Below are positions 1 through 6,767 of a stretch of 8,478 bases of DNA, one piece after another. This stretch comes from an uncultured Erysipelotrichaceae bacterium (lineage in GTDB: Bacteria; Bacillota_I; Bacilli_A; Acholeplasmatales; Anaeroplasmataceae). The DNA lies in NCBI GenBank assembly GCA_902783745.1, contig CACZRY010000061.1:1-8478 (forward strand), given 5' to 3'. Position 1 is the stretch's first letter; the number at the start of each line of letters is the position of its first letter. Below the pieces are notes generated by a model, which was given only the letters and a program-made list of their open reading frames with translations, ran no database searches and was not told where the DNA came from. The position numbers were made by a program, and so were the translations under genes.

Positions 1-79
1 AGGGATTCGAACCCTCGCACCAGTAACCCGGTCTACTTCCTTAGCAGGGAAGCCTCTTGAGCCTCTTGAGTATTACTCC
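1..79 (-). tRNA. tRNA-Ser (anticodon GCU), 3' end cut off by window edge
   Basis: Read on the minus strand from base 79, the sequence folds as a serine tRNA. It has a 7-base acceptor strand GGAGTAA, a D arm with stem CTC/GAG, and an anticodon stem CTTCC/GGAAG enclosing the loop CTGCTAA. The anticodon GCT lies at 43-45 and reads AGC/AGU codons. A long variable arm (ACCGG/CTGGT with a 4-base loop) marks a class II tRNA, and a T arm carries the TTCGAAT loop. The sequence stops inside the T stem, so the last T-stem base, the 3' acceptor strand and any encoded CCA lie outside the window. The gene has its own promoter and is separated from recA by that gene's terminator. Confidence 0.97.
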
Positions 80-101
80 ATACCAAGTGTATACGAAAAT
101 T

Positions 102-130
102 ATTATAACTTAATAAATTTTTAAAGTCAA
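102..130 (-). promoter_or_regulatory. Promoter of the tRNA-Ser gene
   Basis: On the minus strand, TTGACT (125-130) and TATAAT (102-107) are separated by exactly 17 bases, a near-perfect sigma-A type promoter. Transcription would begin around base 95, about 15 bases before the mature tRNA 5' end at 79, giving a short leader for RNase P to remove. It lies directly downstream of the recA terminator. Confidence 0.88.
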
Positions 131-140
131 TGAAAAACTA

Positions 141-173
141 TATAAAAAGCAGTTTAGATTAAACTAAACTGCC
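141..173 (-). terminator. Rho-independent terminator after recA
   Basis: On the minus strand the 9-base-pair stem GCAGTTTAG/CTAAACTGC (164-172 and 149-157) closes a 6-base loop and is followed by TTTTTATA. It begins 7 bases after the recA stop codon, so it is the likely end of the pgsA-recA transcript and insulates the tRNA gene. Confidence 0.88.
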
Positions 174-179
174 TAATAA

Positions 180-1163
180 TTATAGTGCTCTTACCTTTGC
201 TTCTATTTCATCAGATATTTCAGGATGAGCTTCTAAATATAATTTAGCATTTTCTCTACCCTGACCAATCTTTTCTCCATTATAAGAATACCATGCACCT
301 TGCTTATGGATAATATCAGCCTCAGAAGCCATATCAATGATTTCACCTAATTTTGATATACCTTCTCCATAAATAATATCTACTGCTGCTGTCTTAAATG
401 GTGGTGCAACCTTATTCTTAACTACCTTAATATTAGTTCTATTACCAATAATTTCAGTACCATCCTTTAACGCATCGCTTCTTCTAATTTCTAATCTTAC
501 AGATGCGAAGAACTTTAATGCACGACCACCTGTTGTTGTTTCAGGATTACCAAATAATACACCAACTTTTTCTCTTATTTGGTTAATGAATATTGCAACA
601 CAATTAGTCTTAGAAATTAAACCAGCCATCTTTCTCATAGCTTGGCTCATTAATCTTGCCTGAAGTCCAACATGGTTATCACCCATATCTCCATTTAATT
701 CAGCCTCAGGAACTAAGGCAGCAACTGAGTCAATAACAATTACATCAACAGAACCAGACTTAATTAATGCTTCTGCAATCTCTAAAGCTTGTTCTCCTGA
801 ATCAGGTTGAGATAAAATTAAATTCTCAACATCAACCCCTAAATTCTTAGCATAAACAGGATCTAAGGCATGCTCTGCATCAATAAATGCAGCAAATCCA
901 CCTGCTTTTTGTGCATTTGCAATTGCATGTAGTGCGAAAGTAGTTTTACCTGATGATTCAGGTCCATAGATTTCAATTATTCTTCCCTTAGGATAACCAC
1001 CTACCCCTAAAGCCTTATCTAATGATATAGAACCAGATGGGATAACATCTACCTTTTGTACTTCTCTATCTCCCATTCTCATTACTGAACCCTTACCGAA
1101 TTCTTTTTCAATTTGTTTTAACGCATTATTTAATGCTTCCTTTTTAGCATCATTATCTGCCAT
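180..1163 (-). CDS. recA: Recombinase RecA
   Basis: RecA is the cytoplasmic ATP-dependent strand-exchange protein of homologous recombination and the co-protease that triggers LexA cleavage in SOS responses. The 327 residues show the ATPase core: Walker A GPESSGKT at 67-74, the catalytic glutamate in DAEHA (E97), and Walker B VIVID at 141-145. The first DNA-binding loop region lies around 155-172 and the second around 195-213 ([20 protein letters not shown]). The C-terminal domain stops soon after residue 320, so the protein is somewhat shorter than the roughly 345-350 residues common in the family and lacks a long acidic tail. The ATG start has an excellent GGAGGTG site 7 bases upstream. The gene follows pgsA by 57 bases and is probably transcribed with it. 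No standard Gram-positive SOS box (GAAC-N4-GTTC) is present in that gap, but a different dyad is. Confidence 0.99.
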   Translation of the reverse strand: MADNDAKKEALNNALKQIEKEFGKGSVMRMGDREVQKVDVIPSGSISLDKALGVGGYPKGRIIEIYGPESSGKTTFALHAIANAQKAGGFAAFIDAEHALDPVYAKNLGVDVENLILSQPDSGEQALEIAEALIKSGSVDVIVIDSVAALVPEAELNGDMGDNHVGLQARLMSQAMRKMAGLISKTNCVAIFINQIREKVGVLFGNPETTTGGRALKFFASVRLEIRRSDALKDGTEIIGNRTNIKVVKNKVAPPFKTAAVDIIYGEGISKLGEIIDMASEADIIHKQGAWYSYNGEKIGQGRENAKLYLEAHPEISDEIEAKVRAL

Positions 1164-1193
1164 AAATACACCTCCATATTAAATAATAGATAG

Positions 1194-1209
1194 AAATGTC
1201 TAAACATTT
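1194..1209. promoter_or_regulatory. 16-base dyad upstream of recA, candidate operator
   Basis: The minus strand reads AAATGT-TTAG-ACATTT, a perfect inverted repeat of 6-base arms around 4 bases. It sits in the 57-base pgsA-recA gap, 30 bases before the recA start codon. The 4-base centre matches the spacing of LexA boxes, but the arms do not match GAAC/GTTC. It could be an operator, a small RNA hairpin in the pgsA-recA message, or chance in AT-rich DNA. It has no following T tract in the direction of transcription, so it is not a terminator for pgsA. Confidence 0.35.
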
Positions 1210-1220
1210 TCCAATTTTTT

Positions 1221-1841
1221 TTAAATTGATTCTAAAATAATTTTTCTAGCATTATAAAAATACTGAATTCCAGATGTTATTGTTAATAGGCAAGCAATAT
1301 ACATAAGTACCATACCAATTATTGCAATAACAATATGAATATGCATAAAGAATAAAACAATTATTGCAATCATTGTAACAAATGTTTTCCACTTGCCCAT
1401 CCATCCTGCCGCAACAGCTTCTCCTTTTAACGCAACAACCATTCTAATACCTGATACCATAAATTCACGGATAAGCATTATTATAAACGCAAACGCAGGC
1501 ATTATATATTGATACCAATCACCATAAGGTAATACATCAAGCATTAATAAAGTCATTGCAGTAAAAACTAACATCTTATCTGCAAGTGGGTCTGCAAACT
1601 TACCAAATGATGTAATTAAATTATATTTTCTTGCGATTGCACCATCAAAAAAATCTGTAATTGATGCTAACGCAAATATAACAAACATTATTAATGATGA
1701 TAGACTTAATCCGTAAAAGAAACCAATTCCATCATTTAACTTAAATACATAAGTATTAGAAAAGAATGGAATATAATAGATTATAACCATTACTGGAATT
1801 AATATAATTCTAAGCATTGTAAGCTTATTAGGTAAAGTCAT
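1221..1841 (-). CDS. pgsA: CDP-diacylglycerol--glycerol-3-phosphate 3-phosphatidyltransferase
   Basis: PgsA is an integral membrane enzyme that moves the phosphatidyl group from CDP-diacylglycerol to glycerol-3-phosphate, the committed step to phosphatidylglycerol and cardiolipin. The CDP-alcohol phosphatidyltransferase signature is complete: D63, D66-G67, A70-R71, G80, D84 and D88 in the expected DGxxAR-x8-G-x3-D-x3-D arrangement. The protein starts with LPNKLTMLRI, the usual PgsA opening. Hydrophobic membrane segments are visible near residues 8-25, 40-62, 88-105, 112-130 and 153-190, interrupted by the catalytic loop. The 206-residue length is slightly above the usual 180-200; an insertion near 30-45 may explain it. 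A GGAGG site lies 7 bases before ATG. pgsA upstream of recA is common in Bacillota, often with cinA between them; cinA is absent here. Confidence 0.97.
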   Translation of the reverse strand: MTLPNKLTMLRIILIPVMVIIYYIPFFSNTYVFKLNDGIGFFYGLSLSSLIMFVIFALASITDFFDGAIARKYNLITSFGKFADPLADKMLVFTAMTLLMLDVLPYGDWYQYIMPAFAFIIMLIREFMVSGIRMVVALKGEAVAAGWMGKWKTFVTMIAIIVLFFMHIHIVIAIIGMVLMYIACLLTITSGIQYFYNARKIILESI

Positions 1842-1867
1842 AATAAAACCTCCAAAAAACTATATAA

Positions 1868-1876
1868 ATTATAACA
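1868..1876 (-). promoter_or_regulatory. Extended -10 promoter for pgsA-recA
   Basis: The minus strand carries TGTTATAAT, an extended -10 element (TGnTATAAT), about 27 bases before the pgsA start codon. No good -35 box is visible at 16-18 bases. The TG lies in the second copy of a tandem 9-base repeat AAATATGTT, which runs immediately upstream of the last five bases of the -10 region (repeat at about 1873-1890). Confidence 0.55.
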
Positions 1877-1922
1877 TATTTAACATATTTATTTAACAAT
1901 TATTTTATTATAAATAAAATAT

Positions 1923-3215
1923 TTAAAAGCTTTTGTTATTTATTACTATATTATTACCTTTAATACTATATAATTCATCTACTTCATCTTTAATATTATC
2001 TTCAATTAAATAATTAAAATATTTAAATGTAATATCAGATGCAGAATCTATTGTTATTAAATTTAATGGGGATTCAAAAGGACCATTAAATTCTTCTGAT
2101 GGTCTAATATCATGTAGCTTTAAATCATAATCAGTTTTTCTATTAAATCTCATTGATACATTTTTAAATATAACATTCTTTATATCTCCATATAGATATA
2201 TAGAATTTTCTGAATTAATTGTTATATTACTAAATTTAATATCTCTTATATTTCCAAGTAAGCTATTCTTATATCTTCTATTACAAGATATAAATATAGG
2301 CTCTGCCTTACCCCACCATTCTAATGGTGAGAAATGATGTGTTTCTATAGATATATTCTTGAATGTAACATCATATATCAATCCTTTATCTCTTAATTGG
2401 AAAGATATACCTCTATTAGAATCATATATTCTATTGTCATAGAATTTAATATCATAGAAATTACTTTCTGTTTCACTACCAATTTTTATTGCAGCTGATG
2501 TAGATGCTAATACATTATTAAATCCTCTAATATTATGACAATCTCCATATTTCATACCTTCTTTAGTACTCTTTAATACAATACAATCATCAGCGGCAAT
2601 AATATTACAATTTTTAACTGTAACATTATTACATGAATCAATATCTATACCATCACAGTTTGCAAAAATACGAGAATTTAAAATTTTTACATTATCTACT
2701 ACTACATTTCTATCTCCTACTAAATGTATGGTCCAAAACGCACTTCTAGTTAATGTAATATCTTGTAATAATATATTAGATGAATTAATCAAATAAATCA
2801 TAGGTACTCTTGGATAAAACTTACCTTCAATATGATCTTTTGTTACTCTACCATAAAATATTTCTTCATTACCATCAATTATACCTTCGCCTGTAAATTT
2901 AACATTTGTTAAATCTTTACCATAAAAGAAAAACATTGAAGGTGCACCATCATAGCTACAATCCTCCCATGTAGGTCTTGTAACTAAATTTAATTTAGAT
3001 TCATTATTAAATTTAAAATCATCTATATTAGATGATGCAGTAATACTTCTACCTTTTGCAATATGTATTTCTATATTGTTTTTTAAAAACACAATACCTG
3101 TTGTAATATCTATATCAATAACGATTCTATCAAAATCATTTGCCAAAGATATTGCATAATTCAATACATCATTTTTACACTCATTAGCTAATTTAGAAAT
3201 TATAATATCTGCCAT
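1923..3215 (-). CDS. Glycoside hydrolase family 28-like right-handed beta-helix protein, no signal peptide
   Basis: The 430 residues read as a GH28-like (polygalacturonase-related) right-handed beta-helix, with repeating short strands such as NITINSEN, NVTVKNCNI and DVTFKNISI throughout. The N-terminal region (about 15-66) looks like the opening rungs of pectin-active beta-helices. The GH28 acidic residues are present: NCDGID (D188) and ADDC (D209, D210), matching the NTD and GDD motifs. The third motif, normally containing GHG, reads STSAAIKIGSE (238-248) without histidine. Near 267-277 and 299-306 are SNRGISFQLRDK and EWWGKAEP, which I recall from a bacterial GH28 branch. The family acts on pectin-type uronic acid linkages; the actual substrate here is unknown. 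There is no signal peptide, so the protein should be cytosolic and act on imported oligosaccharides, if it is active. ATG is preceded by AGAGGT. No sugar transporter or partner enzyme is in the window. The family call is fairly sure, the function is not. Confidence 0.85.
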   Translation of the reverse strand: MADIIISKLANECKNDVLNYAISLANDFDRIVIDIDITTGIVFLKNNIEIHIAKGRSITASSNIDDFKFNNESKLNLVTRPTWEDCSYDGAPSMFFFYGKDLTNVKFTGEGIIDGNEEIFYGRVTKDHIEGKFYPRVPMIYLINSSNILLQDITLTRSAFWTIHLVGDRNVVVDNVKILNSRIFANCDGIDIDSCNNVTVKNCNIIAADDCIVLKSTKEGMKYGDCHNIRGFNNVLASTSAAIKIGSETESNFYDIKFYDNRIYDSNRGISFQLRDKGLIYDVTFKNISIETHHFSPLEWWGKAEPIFISCNRRYKNSLLGNIRDIKFSNITINSENSIYLYGDIKNVIFKNVSMRFNRKTDYDLKLHDIRPSEEFNGPFESPLNLITIDSASDITFKYFNYLIEDNIKDEVDELYSIKGNNIVINNKSF

Positions 3216-3235
3216 AAAATTACCTCTTTTCTCTT

Positions 3236-3244
3236 ATTATCTCA
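3236..3244 (-). promoter_or_regulatory. Possible extended -10 promoter for the GH28-like gene
   Basis: The minus strand reads TGAGATAAT, a TGnGATAAT extended -10, about 20 bases before the GH28-like start codon. No convincing -35 box is seen, and the implied leader is very short (about 14 bases, just covering AGAGGT). The gene needs a promoter in this divergent gap, and this is the best candidate. Confidence 0.4.
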
Positions 3245-3284
3245 TAAAAGCGATTTTAATTAACTACTAATTTCAAAAATTTTC

Positions 3285-3313
3285 TTGATTTAATAACTTT
3301 AATTTGTTATAAT
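3285..3313 (+). promoter_or_regulatory. Promoter of rpsT
   Basis: TTGATT (3285-3290) and TATAAT (3308-3313) are exactly 17 bases apart, and TG at 3305-3306 adds an extended -10 element. Transcription would start near 3320, leaving a leader of about 24 bases that contains the ribosome binding site. This strength fits a ribosomal protein gene. Confidence 0.88.
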
Positions 3314-3331
3314 TCAAATTGCGTGTATAAC

Positions 3332-3338
3332 GGAGGTG
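3332..3338 (+). promoter_or_regulatory. Ribosome binding site fixing the rpsT start
   Basis: GGAGGTG lies 5 bases before the ATG at 3344. A GTG at 3323 is in frame and would add seven residues, but it lies upstream of this site and almost at the predicted transcription start, so 3344 is the real start. Confidence 0.92.
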
Positions 3339-3343
3339 AAATC

Positions 3344-3607
3344 ATGGCAAACATTAAACAGCAGATCAAGCGTGTTCGCACTAATGAAAAAGCTAGACTT
3401 CAAAACCAAAGCTTCAAGTCTTCACTTAAGACAGCAATGAAGGCAGTTAATCAAGCAGTTTTAGCAAACGATAAGGAAAAGGCTACTGTTGCATTAAATT
3501 TAGCTTATAAGAAGTTAGACAAGGCACAAGCTAAGGGCATCGTTCATAAGAACTATGTTGCTAGACATAAGTCAGAATTAGCTAACAAAGTTAACGAATT
3601 AAAGTAA
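3344..3607 (+). CDS. rpsT: 30S ribosomal protein S20
   Basis: S20 is a primary 16S rRNA-binding protein of the small subunit. The 87-residue product begins MANIKQQIKRVRTNEKARLQN, which matches the S20 N-terminus, is lysine/arginine-rich and helical, and ends with the usual HKNYVARHKSELANKVNEL segment. Length is typical. It is the only plus-strand gene in the window, with its own strong promoter, a canonical ribosome binding site and a strong terminator, so it is a monocistronic unit. It converges on holA, a pairing also seen in Bacillus subtilis, where holA (yqeN) and rpsT are neighbours. Confidence 0.98.
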   Translation: MANIKQQIKRVRTNEKARLQNQSFKSSLKTAMKAVNQAVLANDKEKATVALNLAYKKLDKAQAKGIVHKNYVARHKSELANKVNELK

Positions 3608-3613
3608 TTATAA

Positions 3614-3631
3614 TTTAAAAGATCTTTTAAA
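3614..3631. repeat. 18-base perfect palindrome between rpsT and its terminator
   Basis: TTTAAAAGATCTTTTAAA is its own reverse complement. In RNA it could form a 7-pair, AT-only stem with a GATC loop just after the rpsT stop codon and before the main terminator. It may be a 3' processing or stability element, or chance. Confidence 0.4.
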
Positions 3632-3633
3632 AT

Positions 3634-3661
3634 AAAAAAGGCACCTCTCGGTGCTTTTTTT
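3634..3661. terminator. Bidirectional terminator between convergent rpsT and holA
   Basis: The stem GCACC/GGTGC (3641-3645 and 3650-3654) closes a TCTC loop. It is flanked by a run of A on the left and seven T on the right. On the plus strand it is followed by CTTTTTTT and terminates rpsT; on the minus strand it is followed by CTTTTTTATT and can terminate the rimM-trmD-malQ-holA message, whose last stop codon is at 3675-3677. Confidence 0.93.
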
Positions 3662-3674
3662 ATTTATTCTTCTA

Positions 3675-4598
3675 CTACTTTAATAAGAATAGCTCTAAGC
3701 CTATAGATTCATCAATTTTGCCTGATTTTATTCTATAATCTAGATTAATTAATTCATCTAGATTATTCTTAATTTCATTTAAAGATACCTTATTAACATT
3801 TTTAATCATATAATAAGCTCTTCCTGATTTAACATTAAATATTCTTGCAATCTCATCTTGGCTTGTTCTTGCTTTTGCAAGTATATAAACATTATACATT
3901 TCTATCATTTTATTAATTAATAATGAAATTAAAAATGGTGGTTTAATATTTAATGTTTTTAAATCATTATATAGCATAAATACTCTTTTTTTATCACGAG
4001 ATATAAATGCATTTATAATATCATAAACATTATCATCTAATGGACGAGTTATCATAAATTCTATATCTTCTTTTGTAACAGATTTACTATCCCATTTATA
4101 ACACTTTAATAAATCAATATTACATCTTAAGCTACTCATATCTCCTGAATATTGTATTAACATATTAATAGTATCATCTAACACATTAAAATTTTCATTT
4201 TCAAATTCTTTTTTTGCAAATTCATCTAATGGAATATTTTTAATTTGTAGATTTATATTAGTAGAAAATCTTTTAATCTTATTAAAAAGCTCATTACCTA
4301 CATAATCTCTTGTTATCGCAACAATTAATACATTTTCTGTTGATGTATCAACTAAGGTCTTTTGAAGCTCAAATGCTTGATCTCCTGTTGCCTTAAAAAG
4401 ACCTTCTCCATTTTTAGCTAATACAACCTTTGTATTATCAAACATAGATACAGTCTTAAGCTCATCTATTACCTCATAAATGTCATCATCATCCATATCA
4501 TATTGCGAGAAATCACAATCCGGTATCTTTGATTTAATCTCTTCAATTTTTAAATTTAGCGCAGCAATATCATCTGCTTCAATAATATAAGTATGCAT
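3675..4598 (-). CDS. holA: DNA polymerase III subunit delta (clamp-loader wrench)
   Basis: HolA is the clamp-loader subunit that binds and opens the beta sliding clamp during DNA replication. The 307-residue protein follows the family from end to end. The N-terminal domain carries the segment ELKTVSMFDNTKVVLAKN (47-63), matching the usual 'slF..rklV' stretch. A middle helical domain follows, with VYDIINAFISRDKKRVFMLYNDL (191-213). The C-terminal collar ends with LDYRIKSGKIDESIGLELFLL (286-306). As expected for delta, there is no Walker A motif. Its ATG overlaps the malQ stop by one base (TAATG), and AAGGTG lies about 9 bases upstream inside malQ, so it is probably translationally coupled. It is the last gene of the operon and converges on rpsT. 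Confidence 0.92.
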   Translation of the reverse strand: MHTYIIEADDIAALNLKIEEIKSKIPDCDFSQYDMDDDDIYEVIDELKTVSMFDNTKVVLAKNGEGLFKATGDQAFELQKTLVDTSTENVLIVAITRDYVGNELFNKIKRFSTNINLQIKNIPLDEFAKKEFENENFNVLDDTINMLIQYSGDMSSLRCNIDLLKCYKWDSKSVTKEDIEFMITRPLDDNVYDIINAFISRDKKRVFMLYNDLKTLNIKPPFLISLLINKMIEMYNVYILAKARTSQDEIARIFNVKSGRAYYMIKNVNKVSLNEIKNNLDELINLDYRIKSGKIDESIGLELFLLK

Positions 4599-6049
4599 TA
4601 ACGATTACACCTTGTAATTAAATTTCTAATACATTTTGAAAGCTCGTTATTTAATTCTTCTTTTGATACTCTATAACACCAATTACCAAATGGAGTTGAT
4701 GGAGTATTCATACGAGATGATAAATCCTTTGATAAATAATCCTGCATAGGAATTATTACTAAAGGAGAATCCTTTTTAAATAAGTATTCTATAATCTTAA
4801 AATTAGGATTATCTAATACACTAATATTACATAGCTTATCTATAAGCTTTTTATATTTTGCTTCACTATTTATATAAAATGAATATAAACACTCATTATC
4901 ATGAGTACCACTATATAATACGCTATTACTATAGCTTTCTTTTTTAATTGGTGAATGTATTCCATCTCCTAATTCAAATTGGAATACATTAATACCTAAG
5001 AATTTAGTCTTAGTTAATAATCTTTTAACATCTGGTGTTATAAAGCCTAAGTTTTCTGCAATAATACGTGATGAATCAATTCCTTTAAATAATTCATATC
5101 CAGGACCCTTAGCCCATCTACCTATTTTTGCGTTTTTCATACCATATGGTATTTCATAATATCCTGCAAAAGCTCTAAAATGATCTATTCTTAATACATC
5201 ATATAGCTTTAGCTGATGATTAATTCTTGCCTTATACCACTTAAATTTGTCTAATTTTTGTTTTTCAAAGTCATAACATGGATTTCCCCATAACTGTCCA
5301 TTTTCGCTAAAAAAATCAGGTGGGCAGCCAGCGACATTCTTAGGTGTTAAGTCAGGGTTTAATTGAAACATTTCTCTATTGTCATATAAGTCATGTGAAT
5401 CATATGCACAATAGAATGGAATATCACCTATAATTTTAATTCCATTCTTGTTTGCGTAATCCTTTAGAATAAAATATTCTTTATATGCTAGATACTGGAT
5501 AAATTTAAAATAATCCACCTCATCCTTATATTCATTTAATGCCCAATCCATCGCGTGTCCTACTTTGAATTTAAAATCAGGGTACCAATCCTCTAATCCT
5601 TTATTCTCATGTTCACGGTGTAGCATCATGAATACTGCATATCCATCTAACCATTCTTTATTTTCTTCTTTAAATTTATCAAATTCAATTTGATATTTAT
5701 CATGGGAATTATACGCTTTTTGCAATATATTAAATCTTGTATTAAATATATATCCATAATCTACATATTTTGTATCATGAATATAATCTTTTAAATCATC
5801 ATTTGTAAGAAGTCCTTGCGATACTAACCAATCTAGATCAATAAAATATGGATTTATTGCGTAAGATGAATAGCTTTGGTATGGAGAATCTCCAATAGAT
5901 GTAGGACCTAATGGTAATATTTGCCAATATTTAATTTTGCTTTTCTTTAAGAAATCAACAAATCTCTTTGCATCATCCCCAAAAGAACCAATACCATACT
6001 TATTAGGAAGTGATGATATTGCTAGTAATATTCCACTACTTTTCTCCAT
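4598..6049 (-). CDS. malQ: 4-alpha-glucanotransferase (amylomaltase, GH77)
   Basis: MalQ transfers alpha-1,4-glucan segments between maltooligosaccharides and releases glucose, working in the cytosol in maltodextrin or glycogen metabolism. The 483-residue length is typical of the short bacterial form. The GH77 motifs are all present: the opening SGILLAISSLPNKYGIGSFG (5-24), GDIPFY (208-213), the nucleophile in RIDHFRAF (D289), the acid/base in AENLG (E332), the transition-state aspartate in GTHDNE (D384), and NTPSTPFGNW (448-457). The start lies 14 bases inside the end of trmD and the stop overlaps the holA start. No glycogen or maltose genes are near it, so its place between tRNA methylation and replication genes is unusual; coupling would tie its expression to theirs. 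Confidence 0.97.
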   Translation of the reverse strand: MEKSSGILLAISSLPNKYGIGSFGDDAKRFVDFLKKSKIKYWQILPLGPTSIGDSPYQSYSSYAINPYFIDLDWLVSQGLLTNDDLKDYIHDTKYVDYGYIFNTRFNILQKAYNSHDKYQIEFDKFKEENKEWLDGYAVFMMLHREHENKGLEDWYPDFKFKVGHAMDWALNEYKDEVDYFKFIQYLAYKEYFILKDYANKNGIKIIGDIPFYCAYDSHDLYDNREMFQLNPDLTPKNVAGCPPDFFSENGQLWGNPCYDFEKQKLDKFKWYKARINHQLKLYDVLRIDHFRAFAGYYEIPYGMKNAKIGRWAKGPGYELFKGIDSSRIIAENLGFITPDVKRLLTKTKFLGINVFQFELGDGIHSPIKKESYSNSVLYSGTHDNECLYSFYINSEAKYKKLIDKLCNISVLDNPNFKIIEYLFKKDSPLVIIPMQDYLSKDLSSRMNTPSTPFGNWCYRVSKEELNNELSKCIRNLITRCNR

Positions 6050-6767
6050 CTTCTTCCTCCTTTATTTCATCTAATAATTCCAACTCTTCTTTTGTATATT
6101 TTCTATTAGTTAAAAGATCTGGTCTTCTTTTTAATGTTTTTCTTAATGATTCTTTTAATCTCCATCTTCTAATATCCTTATGATTTCCATTTAATAATAC
6201 ACTAGGTACCACTTTACCATCATATTCTATAGGACGTGTATATTGTGGATATTCAAGTAATCCATTTTGAAATGAATCATCTTCATGACTTTCTTTTTTT
6301 ATTGCATCATTAAGTAATCTAATAATAGAATCAGATAATACCATAGATGCAAGCTCACCACCTGTAAGTACATAATCACCTATAGATATTTCATCATCTA
6401 CATAATCTCTTATTCTTTCATCGAATCCTTCATAATGACCACATATAATCATTATTTCATCTTTTTTACTTAATTCTTCTGCAATATTTTGCTTATATAA
6501 TCTTCCTTGAGGAGTCATTAATATTTTATATGTATTAGAGCAAGAATTGTCTTTAATTGCAGGTATTAAGATATCTGGTCTTAAAACCATACCTGCACCA
6601 CCACTACATGGTGTATCATCTACATGATGATGCTTATCATTACTCCATAATCTAAAATCAATTATTTCAAATTCAACTATTCCCTTATCCTTTGCACGCT
6701 TAATTATTGATTCACCAATAAATTCATTAAACATATTAGGGAATAAGGTTAATATTTTTATTTTCAC
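6036..6767 (-). CDS. trmD: tRNA (guanine-N1-)-methyltransferase (m1G37)
   Basis: TrmD methylates N1 of G37 in tRNAs reading CNN codons and prevents +1 frameshifting. The 243-residue SPOUT protein has the trefoil-knot motifs: CGHYEGFDERI (109-119), SIGDYVLTGGELA (128-140), and HEDDSFQNGLLEYPQYTRP (161-179). It retains R150 and D164, aligned with the catalytic R154 and D169 of the E. coli enzyme, and RRWRLKESLRKT near the C-terminus. The usual DDxPYGGGxGM loop reads DDTPCSGGAGM (50-60), a mild change. The start is a GTG with GAGGGA upstream; it overlaps the rimM stop by 4 bases (GTGA), indicating coupled translation. The rimM-trmD order is the standard one. Confidence 0.97.
   Translation of the reverse strand: MKIKILTLFPNMFNEFIGESIIKRAKDKGIVEFEIIDFRLWSNDKHHHVDDTPCSGGAGMVLRPDILIPAIKDNSCSNTYKILMTPQGRLYKQNIAEELSKKDEIMIICGHYEGFDERIRDYVDDEISIGDYVLTGGELASMVLSDSIIRLLNDAIKKESHEDDSFQNGLLEYPQYTRPIEYDGKVVPSVLLNGNHKDIRRWRLKESLRKTLKRRPDLLTNRKYTKEELELLDEIKEEEDGEK
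6056..6063 (-). promoter_or_regulatory. Ribosome binding site of malQ inside trmD
   Basis: AAAGGAGG lies 6 bases before the malQ ATG and is encoded within the lysine/glutamate-rich tail of TrmD (KEEEDGEK). It supports the overlapping start at 6049. Confidence 0.85.

Noticed and set aside
53..70. Tandem direct repeat CCTCTTGAG x2
   Set aside because: It is the D arm of the tRNA-Ser gene, where the stem strands CTC and GAG and the GG of the loop create the near repeat.
1174..1214. Separate recA promoter in the pgsA-recA gap
   Set aside because: TAGACA and TTGGAA could be -35 boxes, but no acceptable -10 lies 16-18 bases from either; co-transcription with pgsA is simpler.
1902..1921. AT-only hairpin after the GH28-like gene as a terminator
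   Set aside because: The stem is made only of A-T pairs and is not followed by a T tract on the minus strand, so I cannot support it as a terminator; where this transcript ends is unclear.
3323..3343. GTG start adding seven residues to S20
   Set aside because: It lies upstream of the GGAGGTG site, nearly at the predicted transcription start, and S20 proteins begin at the MAN of the ATG at 3344.
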